A stretch of DNA of 34,649 nt, from positions 1 through 34,649 of the forward strand of contig CAXSCR010000051.1 of assembly GCA_964235605.1 (NCBI GenBank), in the 5' to 3' direction. Numbering within the stretch: the stretch's first letter is position 1; each line of letters opens with the position of its first letter. This stretch comes from DATCRE01 sp964235605 (lineage in GTDB: Bacteria > Bacteroidota > Bacteroidia > Cytophagales > Cyclobacteriaceae). The position numbers and the translations under genes are program-made. A model generated the notes under the pieces. The model did no database searches and was not told the origin of the DNA. It worked only from the letters and a program-made list of their open reading frames with translations. This document shows positions 16,191 to 24,122 of this stretch, one piece after another.

Positions 16191-17464
16191 CGAGGATTCT
16201 CATTAAGCCTTAAATACCCAATCAGCAACTCGCCGCGAGGTTGAAATGACTTGTAGTAAACAAAAATTTCATATGAGTTCTGCGTTTCAAAATGACTTCC
16301 TTCAAAATAATACCAAGGCTGGGTAGGTGATTTAACAAGATACTGATAATCATACCATCCCTGTTTTAACAACACACGTGCTTTGTATGCATTTGCAGTT
16401 GTATCATACTTCATTTTATTGTCATTGTTTAAATTCCAATAATTATAAGCTCCTGCTACATAAATGTCTCCCTTTATAGGGGTTGTCGAAAGCGTAAAGT
16501 TAACAAACATGTAATTGGTAAAATTAATATCATTATAGTCGAGGTTACCGATTGTGAAGTTTCCATCCCTATCTGCATACTGCGAGTAAACTTCATTGCC
16601 TCTGGACTTATCTTTTTGAATAAACGCTTCAAATGGCTTGGCCTTTTTCTCTATGTAATCCACATTTCTGCCTGGGTAATTGAGAGATCTTAAATCAAAA
16701 AATCTAAACTCACTGCCACCGCTAAACATTTTTTTGTCGTCGAAGAATCTGTATTCTAATTCATGTTCAAAATCACGAAGAAAACTTGGCTTTACATCAC
16801 TTGCCATATTGTCCCAACGTTGATTTTGCCTGATGACCACATGAACATTTTGCATAGGATTTATTAACTCGATGTTTTTATAACTGATACTAAAATTTAT
16901 CTGCTGATTAAGGCCTGCAACCTTTCCTGAAGAAATCAGATTCCCCATCTTTACAAAGGACACCTTATTGTCATACACCATAAATCGTTTGGTAAGAAGT
17001 ACATCATCCTTATTACCATTTCTATAAACCGCTACAACATAGTTCCCTGGTACTTTTACCGCCGGAATATTGTAAGTGTAATGCACATAAGGAATATGCG
17101 TGTCGATCGAATAACGATAATTATTGATTATGAAATCATTGTAATCGCGGATAAAGTCTAAATCCATTAAGTTAGATCTAGTCCAATCATGGTTACAATG
17201 TATAATTCGTGCATTGTAGTTGTCTACTTGATTTCTTAAATCATCGAATTCTAGCACCAAGTTCCAGTCACCTAGCTTGGTAATGGCTGGTAATAATCCA
17301 GTTTCCTGTCCACCCGCGGGGTGCAATAAAATGGTTTTAATTTGAGGCTCATAGGCATAGTCGCTTAAGCGTAGTGTCTTAGGATTACTTTGAGAAATAG
17401 ACGAACTTTGGCTAAGCGGAACACACGAGCCTAATGTTAAAAGGAACAGGAAACTATATTTCAT
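16187..17464 (-). CDS. Type IX secretion plug lipoprotein (DUF5103)
   Basis: This 425-residue lipoprotein starts at ATG (an upstream TTG adds two residues) and has the lipobox LGSC (Cys14). The body matches the DUF5103/T9SS plug family: IKTILLHPAGGQETGLLP, LGDWNLVLEFDDL, NARIIHCNHDWTRSNL, PYVHYTYNIPAVKVPGNY, and the late motifs GDIYVAGAYNYWNLNN and GWYDYQYLV. The latter resemble a carbohydrate-binding-like early-set fold. In the SprA translocon the plug closes the periplasmic end of the giant barrel when no cargo is present. The gene stands alone here, convergent with cas6 by a 4-nt overlap and divergent from the sigma gene. The family call is good; which translocon state it controls is taken from the family. 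Confidence 0.82.
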   Translation of the reverse strand: MKYSFLFLLTLGSCVPLSQSSSISQSNPKTLRLSDYAYEPQIKTILLHPAGGQETGLLPAITKLGDWNLVLEFDDLRNQVDNYNARIIHCNHDWTRSNLMDLDFIRDYNDFIINNYRYSIDTHIPYVHYTYNIPAVKVPGNYVVAVYRNGNKDDVLLTKRFMVYDNKVSFVKMGNLISSGKVAGLNQQINFSISYKNIELINPMQNVHVVIRQNQRWDNMASDVKPSFLRDFEHELEYRFFDDKKMFSGGSEFRFFDLRSLNYPGRNVDYIEKKAKPFEAFIQKDKSRGNEVYSQYADRDGNFTIGNLDYNDINFTNYMFVNFTLSTTPIKGDIYVAGAYNYWNLNNDNKMKYDTTANAYKARVLLKQGWYDYQYLVKSPTQPWYYFEGSHFETQNSYEIFVYYKSFQPRGELLIGYLRLNENPR

Positions 17465-17494
17465 ATCCAAAGCTAACGCTAATATAAATCCGTT

Positions 17495-17523
17495 TCCAAC
17501 CTTTCAACAAAAGGTAGTGTCTA
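17495..17523 (+). promoter_or_regulatory. Predicted ECF-sigma promoter of the sigma operon
   Basis: TTCCAACCTTTC begins at 17495; AAC lies at 17498-17500 and GTC at 17519-17521, a 21-nt offset that fits the AAC (-35) and GTC (-10) elements of ECF promoters. GTC to the ATG of the sigma gene is 35 nt. The same 12-mer, offset and distance recur before the 57-aa gene at 19681. Autoregulation by the sigma factor is the natural inference. Confidence 0.65.
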
Positions 17524-17553
17524 AAAATTTAAAATGCCGGACCTCCGGTAATC

Positions 17554-18111
17554 ATGCTCAACGAAACAGAGCTTATAGCAGAATGTCGCAAAGGCACTAG
17601 GACTTTTCAAAAAGCCTTATATGACTGCTATTGCCGAAAAATGATGGCTGTTTGTTTACGCTATTCCAAATCTACCCCTGAAGCCGAAGATGTTATGCAG
17701 GAAGGTTTCGTAAAAGTTTTCCATGCTATAAAGGACTTCCGACAGGAATCTAAGCTTGAAACTTGGATTACTAGAATAATGGTGAATACGGCTCTCAATG
17801 CGCAACGGAAAAAACTATACCTATTCCCTATGGTAGATGTAGAAGAGATTAACATTCCTGACGAAGAGATGAGCATTAGCGGTATGCACTTTACCCAACT
17901 CTTAGAGTTGATTCAGTCGTTGCCACAAGGCTGTCAAATGGTATTTAACTTATATGCAATTGAAGGATATGGACATAAAGAAATAGCTGAAATGCTAGGC
18001 ATTTCAGAAGGAACATCGAAATCACAGTTTGCAAGGGCAAAAAGTTTATTGCAAGCGAAACTATTAAAAGAATCATCCTACTATGAAAGATATGGAGCAG
18101 GGAAAATTTGA
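17554..18111 (+). CDS. ECF-type RNA polymerase sigma factor
   Basis: This 185-residue protein is a sigma-70-family ECF factor. Region 2 (about 5-80) includes ALYDCYCRKMMAVCLRYS and EAEDVMQEGFVKVFHAIKDF, then LETWITRIMVNTALN. Region 4 (about 120-175) has SLPQGCQMVFNLYAIEGY and KEIAEMLGISEGTSKSQFAR, a clear helix-turn-helix. There is no region 1 or 3. Its stop codon lies 29 nt inside the next gene, which encodes a membrane protein and probable partner, so the two are translationally coupled. An ECF-like promoter upstream suggests that it drives its own operon. The signal it answers to is unknown; envelope stress is a guess from the partner. Confidence 0.93.
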   Translation: MLNETELIAECRKGTRTFQKALYDCYCRKMMAVCLRYSKSTPEAEDVMQEGFVKVFHAIKDFRQESKLETWITRIMVNTALNAQRKKLYLFPMVDVEEINIPDEEMSISGMHFTQLLELIQSLPQGCQMVFNLYAIEGYGHKEIAEMLGISEGTSKSQFARAKSLLQAKLLKESSYYERYGAGKI

Positions 18112-19618
18112 AGCAGGTTGGAAAGAAGCTTTCAATGATGCAGATGTAACTCCATCAGACAATCTGTGGACTAACATCGAGCTGGATTTGGAGCGAGCTG
18201 CTGGTAAAAAAATGAAAAGGAGGGTGCTGTTTTATAAACTGATGGCAGCTGCTTCTATTGCATTTGCTATGTGCGTAGCAGGGGTAAGCGCTTACTATGC
18301 AATAAGCAATACCTCAGATAACCAACTAGTATATGCAAACAACAACAGTAAACAGCAAATAACGATTCAACCGAAAGAGAAAGTTATTGAAGATCTGCCT
18401 TTACTAAATACCAATAAGGAAAATTCAAATGTTATTTCTGATAAAATTTCTCCTGCTAAAGAAGTGAGTTCTAATGATAGGTTATTAAATGAAACGACTA
18501 GTGAAAAAAATCATCTTGACAGAAATGATAATGGTATTTATACCAATTCAATTGCACGAACAACAGATACACCTACAAATAAAGGGAAAAGAACAAGTTT
18601 AAATGTTAATAATGATGTAGCTTCAGAAACGATATACAATGAAGCTAGTTTACCAACCTTGATGGAGGGTGATAAAGAGACTCGGTCATCTAATATAAAG
18701 GGAAGTACAAATACGGATGATAGAAACGGAAGTACGTTTCTGGTGGAAAGAAAGCTTCCTGCATCTATGCAACCCCGACAACCGAAACTTACTTTCCCCC
18801 AACCACCCGAACTTGACCCAGTAGTTCTTATGATGGCAAGGTTAGAAGAACGAGAACGTGAGTTGATGCATACGGAAAACAAAAAAGCAAAGACATCTAA
18901 AAGTAAAAAACAAAATGAAACACTTTGGACTACTGTAGGTATTGCTGCAGGAACCATGAAATCAGATAACATTTATTATTATAATAATTCAAAAACCGAA
19001 TCACCTACCCATAGAGTCGATCCTGATAAAGCTTTAGGGTCGACATACTCACTAGGCTTAAGTTTAGGCACTAGTGTTGCAGATAAATGGGTAGTTCAAG
19101 GTGGTGTAAATTATATGAACCAGAATTCGTTATTTGAATCTAATACAGTTGTAAAGGATAATGTTAATAGTGCAGCACGGATAGCTGAGGTGAATGACCT
19201 TACGAATTTAGATGCTACAAATAATATTAAAGCAACACCAACTTATAACATTAACAGTAATCTTCAATTCATTAGCGTTCCGGTTCAAGCAGGCTATATA
19301 GCGATTAACGGCGCTTTTGGAGTTCAGATTAATGCAGGTGTATCAACCGATTTATTTCTGCAGAGCACAGCGGAAGCAAGAAACAGCAGCCTAAAAACGG
19401 TTAAACAAGGTAATGGTGCTGATTCTCCTTATCGTACGATTAACTTTAGTGGACTGTTTGGTACAGAATTAAGTTATCGTTTCGGAGAGCATTATCGACT
19501 TGCCCTTTCTCCTGGTATGCGTTATCCTTTAAATTCGATGTATAAAGACCAGATTAATGTACAGTCAACACCGTTAATGGTTGATGTAGGAATGAAATTC
19601 AGATATATTTTTCATTAA
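18083..19618 (+). CDS. Sigma-coupled membrane protein with beta-barrel-like C-terminus
   Basis: This 511-residue protein overlaps the sigma gene by 29 nt. The N-terminal 45 residues (GWKEAFNDADVTPSDNLWTN) resemble the cytoplasmic head of Bacteroidota anti-sigma-like proteins. One membrane helix follows (about 50-74). Residues 80-260 are low-complexity, rich in Asn, Thr, Lys and Ser. From about 288 the sequence alternates like outer-membrane beta-strands (YSLGLSLGTSVADKWVVQGG, then INAGVSTDLFLQS) and ends RYIFH with the terminal aromatic usual for barrels. PorT/OmpW-like domains are the nearest match I know. One reading is an anti-sigma factor spanning the inner membrane with a C-terminal domain in the periplasm or outer membrane. 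Regulation with the sigma factor is inferred from the overlap. Confidence 0.75.
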   Translation: MKDMEQGKFEAGWKEAFNDADVTPSDNLWTNIELDLERAAGKKMKRRVLFYKLMAAASIAFAMCVAGVSAYYAISNTSDNQLVYANNNSKQQITIQPKEKVIEDLPLLNTNKENSNVISDKISPAKEVSSNDRLLNETTSEKNHLDRNDNGIYTNSIARTTDTPTNKGKRTSLNVNNDVASETIYNEASLPTLMEGDKETRSSNIKGSTNTDDRNGSTFLVERKLPASMQPRQPKLTFPQPPELDPVVLMMARLEERERELMHTENKKAKTSKSKKQNETLWTTVGIAAGTMKSDNIYYYNNSKTESPTHRVDPDKALGSTYSLGLSLGTSVADKWVVQGGVNYMNQNSLFESNTVVKDNVNSAARIAEVNDLTNLDATNNIKATPTYNINSNLQFISVPVQAGYIAINGAFGVQINAGVSTDLFLQSTAEARNSSLKTVKQGNGADSPYRTINFSGLFGTELSYRFGEHYRLALSPGMRYPLNSMYKDQINVQSTPLMVDVGMKFRYIFH

Positions 19619-19624
19619 CGTTCC

Positions 19625-19648
19625 AACCTTTCCAATCGCATTTGTGTC
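19625..19648 (+). promoter_or_regulatory. Second copy of the ECF-like promoter
   Basis: AAC at 19625-19627 and GTC at 19646-19648 lie 21 nt apart within TTCCAACCTTTC...GTGTC, and GTC is 35 nt before the ATG at 19681. All three features equal those before the sigma gene, so the small downstream gene is a likely target of the same sigma factor. Confidence 0.6.
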
Positions 19649-19680
19649 AAAATAGAAACATTAAAACCCCCGAATATAAT

Positions 19681-19854
19681 ATGGAAGCATTGGATATTAG
19701 ATTACAAAAAAGAATGCATGCATCACTTTACGCATTGATAGTTTTGACAACGATTTTGGGTGTAAGTGTACTGTTAGAGAGTTGTGAAGGAAAGCGTGAA
19801 GTCAAAGTTGACTTAATAAATAAAAACATTGCCTTGTCAATCAAGGCACATTAG
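19681..19854 (+). CDS. 57-aa membrane peptide or small lipoprotein
   Basis: The ATG at 19681 gives 57 residues; a TTG 13 codons upstream would fall inside the predicted promoter and is rejected. Residues 1-12 are charged, a hydrophobic segment follows (SLYALIVLTTILGVSVLLES, about 16-35), then CEGKREVKVDLINKN. LESC could be a loose lipobox, making this a small lipoprotein; otherwise it is a single-pass peptide. I know no family. It lies 62 nt after the sigma/barrel operon, behind its own copy of the ECF-like promoter, so it may feed back on, or be an output of, that system. The last codons form half of a perfect inverted repeat. Confidence 0.6.
   Translation: MEALDIRLQKRMHASLYALIVLTTILGVSVLLESCEGKREVKVDLINKNIALSIKAH
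19821..19848 (-). terminator. Possible terminator for the ABC-F gene, inside the convergent gene
   Basis: TGCCTTG (19830-19836) pairs perfectly with CAAGGCA (19842-19848) around five bases. Read on the minus strand, the stem is followed after ATG by TTTTT, so it could end the ABC-F transcript. It lies within the last codons of the 57-aa gene on the other strand. Confidence 0.4.
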
Positions 19855-19865
19855 AGTTAGCCATT

Positions 19866-19887
19866 CCGGGGGAGGCTCTGCCCCTGG
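19866..19887. other. GC-rich inverted repeat between convergent genes
   Basis: CCGGGGG pairs with CCCCTGG (one G-U) around an eight-base loop, midway between the 57-aa gene and the ABC-F stop. No T-run follows on either strand. It may stabilise 3' ends or be a remnant of a small repeat element. Confidence 0.35.
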
Positions 19888-19903
19888 AGCGGCAATTCGA
19901 AAA

Positions 19904-21820
19904 TCAGCTCAGTTCATCAATTGAAGTAACGATATTCTCCCACTTCAGATTTGCCTCATCTAAGTCTTTCATCGTTGATTCAAATAAGGTTTGCACTTTT
20001 TGAAGTTGTTCAGGGTTACCAAACACTTCGGGTTTTGACATCTCTAATTCAACTTTCTGTTTTTGCAGTTGAAGTTTTTCAATCTGATCTTCAATTTTCT
20101 TTAGATCCTGTTCTAAGGACTTAATTTTCTTTTCATTAGTAGACGCTGCGACAGGTGATTCCTGTATTTTTTTTTCCGGTTTGGGCTTCACATCTGCCTT
20201 CTTTGTGGGTGGTTGAGCATTGGTTTCATTCTTTTTTCGCCAATACTCATACTCATCAAACGTTCCTGGGTATTCTTTAATTTGCTTGTCTTCGATATAC
20301 CAAATTTTGTTCGCAATTTGACTAACGAAATGACGATTGTGAGATACAACAACAAAGCTTCCAAGGTATTGTTGTAAAGCCTGGATTAGTATGTTTTCAG
20401 AGATAAAATCCAAGTGATTGGTTGGTTCATCAAGGAGCAAGAAATTGGCTTCAGATATCAACGTTTTAGCAAGTGCCACCCTTGACTTTTCCCCTCCTGA
20501 TAAGACCTTTATTTTTTTAAATTGGTCATCATCTGTAAAGAGAAAGCAACCAAGTACATTTCTAAGCTCTTGTTCTGTTTTGCCTGAGCCTGCTTGTTTT
20601 AATTCCTCAATAATTTCATTTTCCAGATGAAGTGACTCTAACTGATGCTGTGCATAGAACGCTCGGATTACATTATAACCCATAATACGTTCACCATCTA
20701 CAGGTTCAACCCCAGCAATAATTCGCAGCAAGGTAGATTTACCTTTACCATTAGCGCCTACTAAAGCAATCTTATCTCCACGCTCTATCGAAATAGAAGT
20801 ATTTTTTAAGATCTCTAAAGGGCCATAAGTTTTCGAGACATGTTCAAGATTAATGATGTACCTGCCTGGTTGTTGTTTAAACCTAAACCGGAAGTTCACC
20901 GCGGCGTCATCATCGACAATATCGTCAATCCGATCAAGTCGGTCTAGTGCCTTTACGCGCGATTGTACCTGTTTAGATTTTGATGCGGTAGCCCGGAAGC
21001 GTTCAATAAATCGTTCCGTTTGTTTTATTTTTTGCTGCTGATTCTCAAAAGCATTTTGCTGAATTTCTTGACGCTGTTCTTTTTCGGCTAGATAAAAGGA
21101 GTAATTACCTTCATAGGTAATCAACTGTTGCTGTGTAACGTCAACTGTTTTAGTTGCTACATTATCAATGAATGTTCTATCATGTGATACAACAATGACA
21201 GCACATTCATAATTTCTTAGATAGTTCTCCACCCATTCAATAGAAGGTAGGTCCAAGTGATTCGTAGGCTCATCTAGCATAAGCAAAGATGGTTTCTCCA
21301 GTAGAAGTTTAGCCAACATCACGCGCATGCGCCAGCCTCCAGAAAACTCCTTTAAAGGCCTGTGCAAATCTGTTGTACTGAAACCAATACCTTCTAATAT
21401 TTCTTCAGCTTTAGATTGCATGGCATACCCGTCTAGGTGCTCAAACTTTTCCTGCAGCTTTGCCAACTTCTCGACGAGATCATCGGCATATTCATGTTCT
21501 AATTTATGAAGAATAGTCTCAATTTGCCTTTGTGTATCGACTGCATCCTTAAATGCACCCATAGCAACAGTTACGATTGCATCTTCGCTTTGGTAAGAGA
21601 GGAGATCTTGATTAAGAAAACCAATAGTGCAATCGTTGCTTTTGCTTATACTTCCAGCATCTGGTTTATATTCACCGTTAATTAGTTTAAGTAATGTAGA
21701 TTTACCCCTGCCATTTAATCCAATAAGGCCAATTTTATCTTTTGGTTTAATAAACATATTGGCATTTTCGTACAATGCACGGCCTCCAATAAGATAAGTA
21801 AGGTTGGTTATCGAAATCAT
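19904..21820 (-). CDS. ABC-F family ATPase (Uup/YdiF-like)
   Basis: The 638-residue product starts MISITNLTYLIGG; a Met ten codons upstream lies on the promoter and is rejected. It has two ABC domains. Walker A motifs are GLNGRGKST and GANGKGKST, signature motifs are FSGGWRMRVMLAKLLLEKPS and LSGGEKSRVALAK, and each Walker B ends LDEPTNHLD. The linker between domains (about 235-320) is helical and charged, as in ABC-F proteins that reach the ribosomal E-site. A C-terminal coiled coil (about 555-635, EKKIKSLEQDLKKIEDQIEK) resembles the Uup tail. There are no membrane segments, so it is not a transporter. A role in translation or ribosome rescue is inferred from the family; antibiotic resistance cannot be predicted. 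Confidence 0.93.
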   Translation of the reverse strand: MISITNLTYLIGGRALYENANMFIKPKDKIGLIGLNGRGKSTLLKLINGEYKPDAGSISKSNDCTIGFLNQDLLSYQSEDAIVTVAMGAFKDAVDTQRQIETILHKLEHEYADDLVEKLAKLQEKFEHLDGYAMQSKAEEILEGIGFSTTDLHRPLKEFSGGWRMRVMLAKLLLEKPSLLMLDEPTNHLDLPSIEWVENYLRNYECAVIVVSHDRTFIDNVATKTVDVTQQQLITYEGNYSFYLAEKEQRQEIQQNAFENQQQKIKQTERFIERFRATASKSKQVQSRVKALDRLDRIDDIVDDDAAVNFRFRFKQQPGRYIINLEHVSKTYGPLEILKNTSISIERGDKIALVGANGKGKSTLLRIIAGVEPVDGERIMGYNVIRAFYAQHQLESLHLENEIIEELKQAGSGKTEQELRNVLGCFLFTDDDQFKKIKVLSGGEKSRVALAKTLISEANFLLLDEPTNHLDFISENILIQALQQYLGSFVVVSHNRHFVSQIANKIWYIEDKQIKEYPGTFDEYEYWRKKNETNAQPPTKKADVKPKPEKKIQESPVAASTNEKKIKSLEQDLKKIEDQIEKLQLQKQKVELEMSKPEVFGNPEQLQKVQTLFESTMKDLDEANLKWENIVTSIDELS

Positions 21821-21824
21821 GGCG

Positions 21825-21832
21825 CAAAAATA
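21825..21832 (-). promoter_or_regulatory. TAnnTTTG -7 box abutting the ABC-F start
   Basis: On the minus strand TATTTTTG matches TAnnTTTG exactly, and only CGCC separates it from the ATG. Transcription would start at or next to the start codon, so the mRNA may be leaderless. It also supports the downstream Met as the true start. Confidence 0.5.
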
Positions 21833-21953
21833 ACAGTATTTGAAGAGCAAGGCACATGGAACGAAAAGATTTCTAACTGAGAACGCTTTTCAAATCTCTT
21901 TGCATTTGTAACATTTACGAAATGAAGCTGTTATCAATTTAAAACTCATTATT

Positions 21954-23132
21954 ATGAATATGTTAAAATATATACCCGTTGTTATTCTAGTAAGTTTTCT
22001 CTGCTGTAATAATGCGGGCTCAAAAAATGATAGTTCCTCGTCACCTGATCCAAGTATTGAAGGTGAAATGCCGGCTATTACCGAATATTCTAAGACTTTG
22101 CCTCTTGAAAAAATTAAATTGCCTCAAGGTTTTAAAATTGAAATTTTCGCAGAAGTTGATAATGCGCGTCAAATGGCGCTAAGCCCGGCAGGTATTATTT
22201 ATGTTGGTAATCGAAATGGCGACAAAGTTTACGCATTGAAAGATACTGATGGCGATTATAAAGCTGATAAACGCTGGGTTGTTGCCACCGGATTAAATAT
22301 GCCAAATGGTGTTGCCTTTAAGGATCATGATCTTTATATAGCCGAGGTAAGTCGCATTACAAAGTTAGTTGATATAGAATCTCATTTAACAAATCCGCCA
22401 AAGCCTGTTGTAGTCAATGATACTTATCCTACCGAAACGCATCACGGATGGAAATACATTTCCTTCGGTCCAGATGGAAAGTTGTACGTGCCGGTTGGTG
22501 CTCCCTGCAATATTTGTGATTCTAAAGATCCAATCTTTGCGAGCATAACTAGAATGAATGCGGACGGATCTGGAAAAGAAATTTTCGCAAGAGGCATTCG
22601 CAACTCAGTTGGTTTTACCTGGCATCCAGTTACAAAAGAATTATGGTTTACTGACAACGGGCGTGATATGCTTGGGGATGACACACCTTCGTGCGAATTG
22701 AATAACGCACCTAAAGCAGGCATGCACTTTGGCTATCCATATTGCCATGAAGGAAGTATTAAAGATCCTGAATTTGGAGATAAGCAACCTTGTAACAACT
22801 TCACGCCGCCAGTTGATAAGCTTGGTCCTCACGTAGCCCCATTAGGCTTAAAGTTCTATGCAGGTGATATGTTTCCTCAGCAGTATAAAAATCAATTATT
22901 CATTGCAAGACATGGCTCCTGGAATCGCGCAAAGAAAATAGGTTATGATATCATGTTAGTGAAGTTGCAAAACGGTAAGTCAACAGAACATGAAGTATTT
23001 GCAAGCGGCTGGTTAGATGACGCATCTCAAAAGGCCTGGGGCCGACCAGTTGACGTACTGAATCTTTCTGACGGTTCAATGCTTGTATCAGACGATCAAG
23101 CAAATGTTATTTATAGAATTTCGTATAAATAA
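21954..23132 (+). CDS. Sorbosone/sugar dehydrogenase-like lipoprotein
   Basis: This 392-residue lipoprotein has the lipobox-like SFLCCNN (Cys17/Cys18) followed by a Ser/Asp-rich linker. It matches the PQQ-type sugar/sorbosone dehydrogenase propeller family (COG2133). Motifs include LPQGFKIEIFAEVDNARQMA, TETHHGWKYISFGPDGKLYV, ARGIRNSVGFTWHPVTKELW and FTDNGRDMLGDDTPSCELN. APCNICDSKDP and PYCHEG supply conserved cysteines, and near the end FIARHGSWNR and GRPVDVLNLSDGSMLVSDD complete the propeller. Members oxidise aldoses or related sugars using PQQ in the periplasm, but many lack a proven cofactor or substrate. A second ATG two codons on is also possible. It stands alone, divergent from the ABC-F gene. 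Confidence 0.85.
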   Translation: MNMLKYIPVVILVSFLCCNNAGSKNDSSSSPDPSIEGEMPAITEYSKTLPLEKIKLPQGFKIEIFAEVDNARQMALSPAGIIYVGNRNGDKVYALKDTDGDYKADKRWVVATGLNMPNGVAFKDHDLYIAEVSRITKLVDIESHLTNPPKPVVVNDTYPTETHHGWKYISFGPDGKLYVPVGAPCNICDSKDPIFASITRMNADGSGKEIFARGIRNSVGFTWHPVTKELWFTDNGRDMLGDDTPSCELNNAPKAGMHFGYPYCHEGSIKDPEFGDKQPCNNFTPPVDKLGPHVAPLGLKFYAGDMFPQQYKNQLFIARHGSWNRAKKIGYDIMLVKLQNGKSTEHEVFASGWLDDASQKAWGRPVDVLNLSDGSMLVSDDQANVIYRISYK

Positions 23133-23522
23133 TTTTCCTAATAGTTATATAAAATTATGGGTAATTTTAAAAAATGCTCGCCGTCGCTTGTTGATATTGT
23201 ACACCTTTTAGAAGGTAAAAATTTCATGGGTGTTTAGAGGTTAAGGAAAACTACATTTGTTTAATTTTGAGATAACTCAACTTTAATGATCAAAATAAAA
23301 TCCGTACTTTCTTTTGACAGAATGATTTGCTTTACCTTTAACTCCGGAAACAGATAATCAAAGTTTTCATTTCCTGCTATTTAAACTTAAACCCCTTCAG
23401 CATGCCTAGAATTCACTTTTCCATTCAGTTTAACAATTTCCATAGTTTTATTTTTGATTCAGCACCTTCATATGGAGTAAGTGGCTTGAGCGAAACATTG
23501 AATAATATTTAAGTATTAATTT
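23133..23522. other. Intergenic region with a broken small gene
   Basis: These 390 nt separate the sugar dehydrogenase-like gene from the RHS-type operon. Apart from a minus-strand pseudogene at 23261-23443 (separate entry), I see only AT-rich sequence. The promoter of the downstream operon should lie between about 23445 and 23520, but no TAnnTTTG box is found. Confidence 0.45.
23261..23443 (-). pseudogene. Small gene interrupted by two stop codons
   Basis: On the minus strand ATG at 23443 starts a 60-codon frame reading MEIVKLNGKVNSRHAEGV, then stop, Val, stop, then IAGNENFDYLFPELKVKQ and on through IILSKESTDFILII to a final TAA. Both halves look like real coding sequence in one frame, and only the central TAA-GTT-TAA breaks it. 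Alternatively a compensating pair of indels around the GTTTAAGTTTAAATAG run hides an intact frame. The family is unknown. It sits between two unrelated genes and is probably a dying accessory gene. Confidence 0.4.
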
Positions 23523-24122
23523 ATGTTACAACGTCTAAGCCTTAAATCACGCCAGCAGCTAATTCTTCATTCATCAGTTGGTAGCACTCTCGTCTTCTTT
23601 TTATTTGTTTCCTGTTCGAATAATCTTGAAAAAAGAGATTATATACAATGGATTATCGGTTATGATAATGGTCTTCATGTAAAAAAGGCTGTGGGTGATT
23701 TTATTTTTGATCTTCAGCATGAACCTGTTGAGTATCAATCCCTCGTTCGAAGTGCTGTATCTGTAACAAAGTCGGATGACTTACAGTATTACACACTCAA
23801 GGTAAGCCTGAGAGATCCAACAGGGGATCTCTTGTTATATAACATTAACGATGTTGCCGGAAAGCAACGGAATCTCTATTACTATTCATACCTCTTTCAA
23901 AATGATATTTTTTTGGAGGAAGATTCCTTTAAACTACCATGTGTTCTTTTTCATTTCGAGCAAAATGATTTGCTAAAAACCAGAACATTTGTTCTTGGTT
24001 TTGAAAACCCGCAAAAAGAGTCAGCTAAAGAAACCAAGCTTATAATTCAGTCTTCGCAATTTGGCACATTACCGATCAAAATTCAGATCTCGAAACATAA
24101 CATCCCCACCCTCAGGCTATGA
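23523..24122 (+). CDS. Lipoprotein opening the RHS-type operon
   Basis: The 199-residue product has a hydrophobic segment ending FLFVSCSNN (Cys31 as lipid site), preceded by a rather long basic N-terminus. The mature part reads like a beta-sandwich (DYIQWIIGYDNGLHVKKAV, YYTLKVSLRDPTGDLLLYNI). I recognise no family. Its stop overlaps the start of the next gene as ATGA, which ties it to the giant secreted proteins. A role as surface anchor, chaperone or immunity-like partner for them is only a guess from position. Confidence 0.7.
   Translation: MLQRLSLKSRQQLILHSSVGSTLVFFLFVSCSNNLEKRDYIQWIIGYDNGLHVKKAVGDFIFDLQHEPVEYQSLVRSAVSVTKSDDLQYYTLKVSLRDPTGDLLLYNINDVAGKQRNLYYYSYLFQNDIFLEEDSFKLPCVLFHFEQNDLLKTRTFVLGFENPQKESAKETKLIIQSSQFGTLPIKIQISKHNIPTLRL

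Noticed and set aside
16930..16957. Third ECF-like CAACCTTTCC string inside the plug gene
   Set aside because: No GTC at the 21-nt offset, and it lies within coding sequence.
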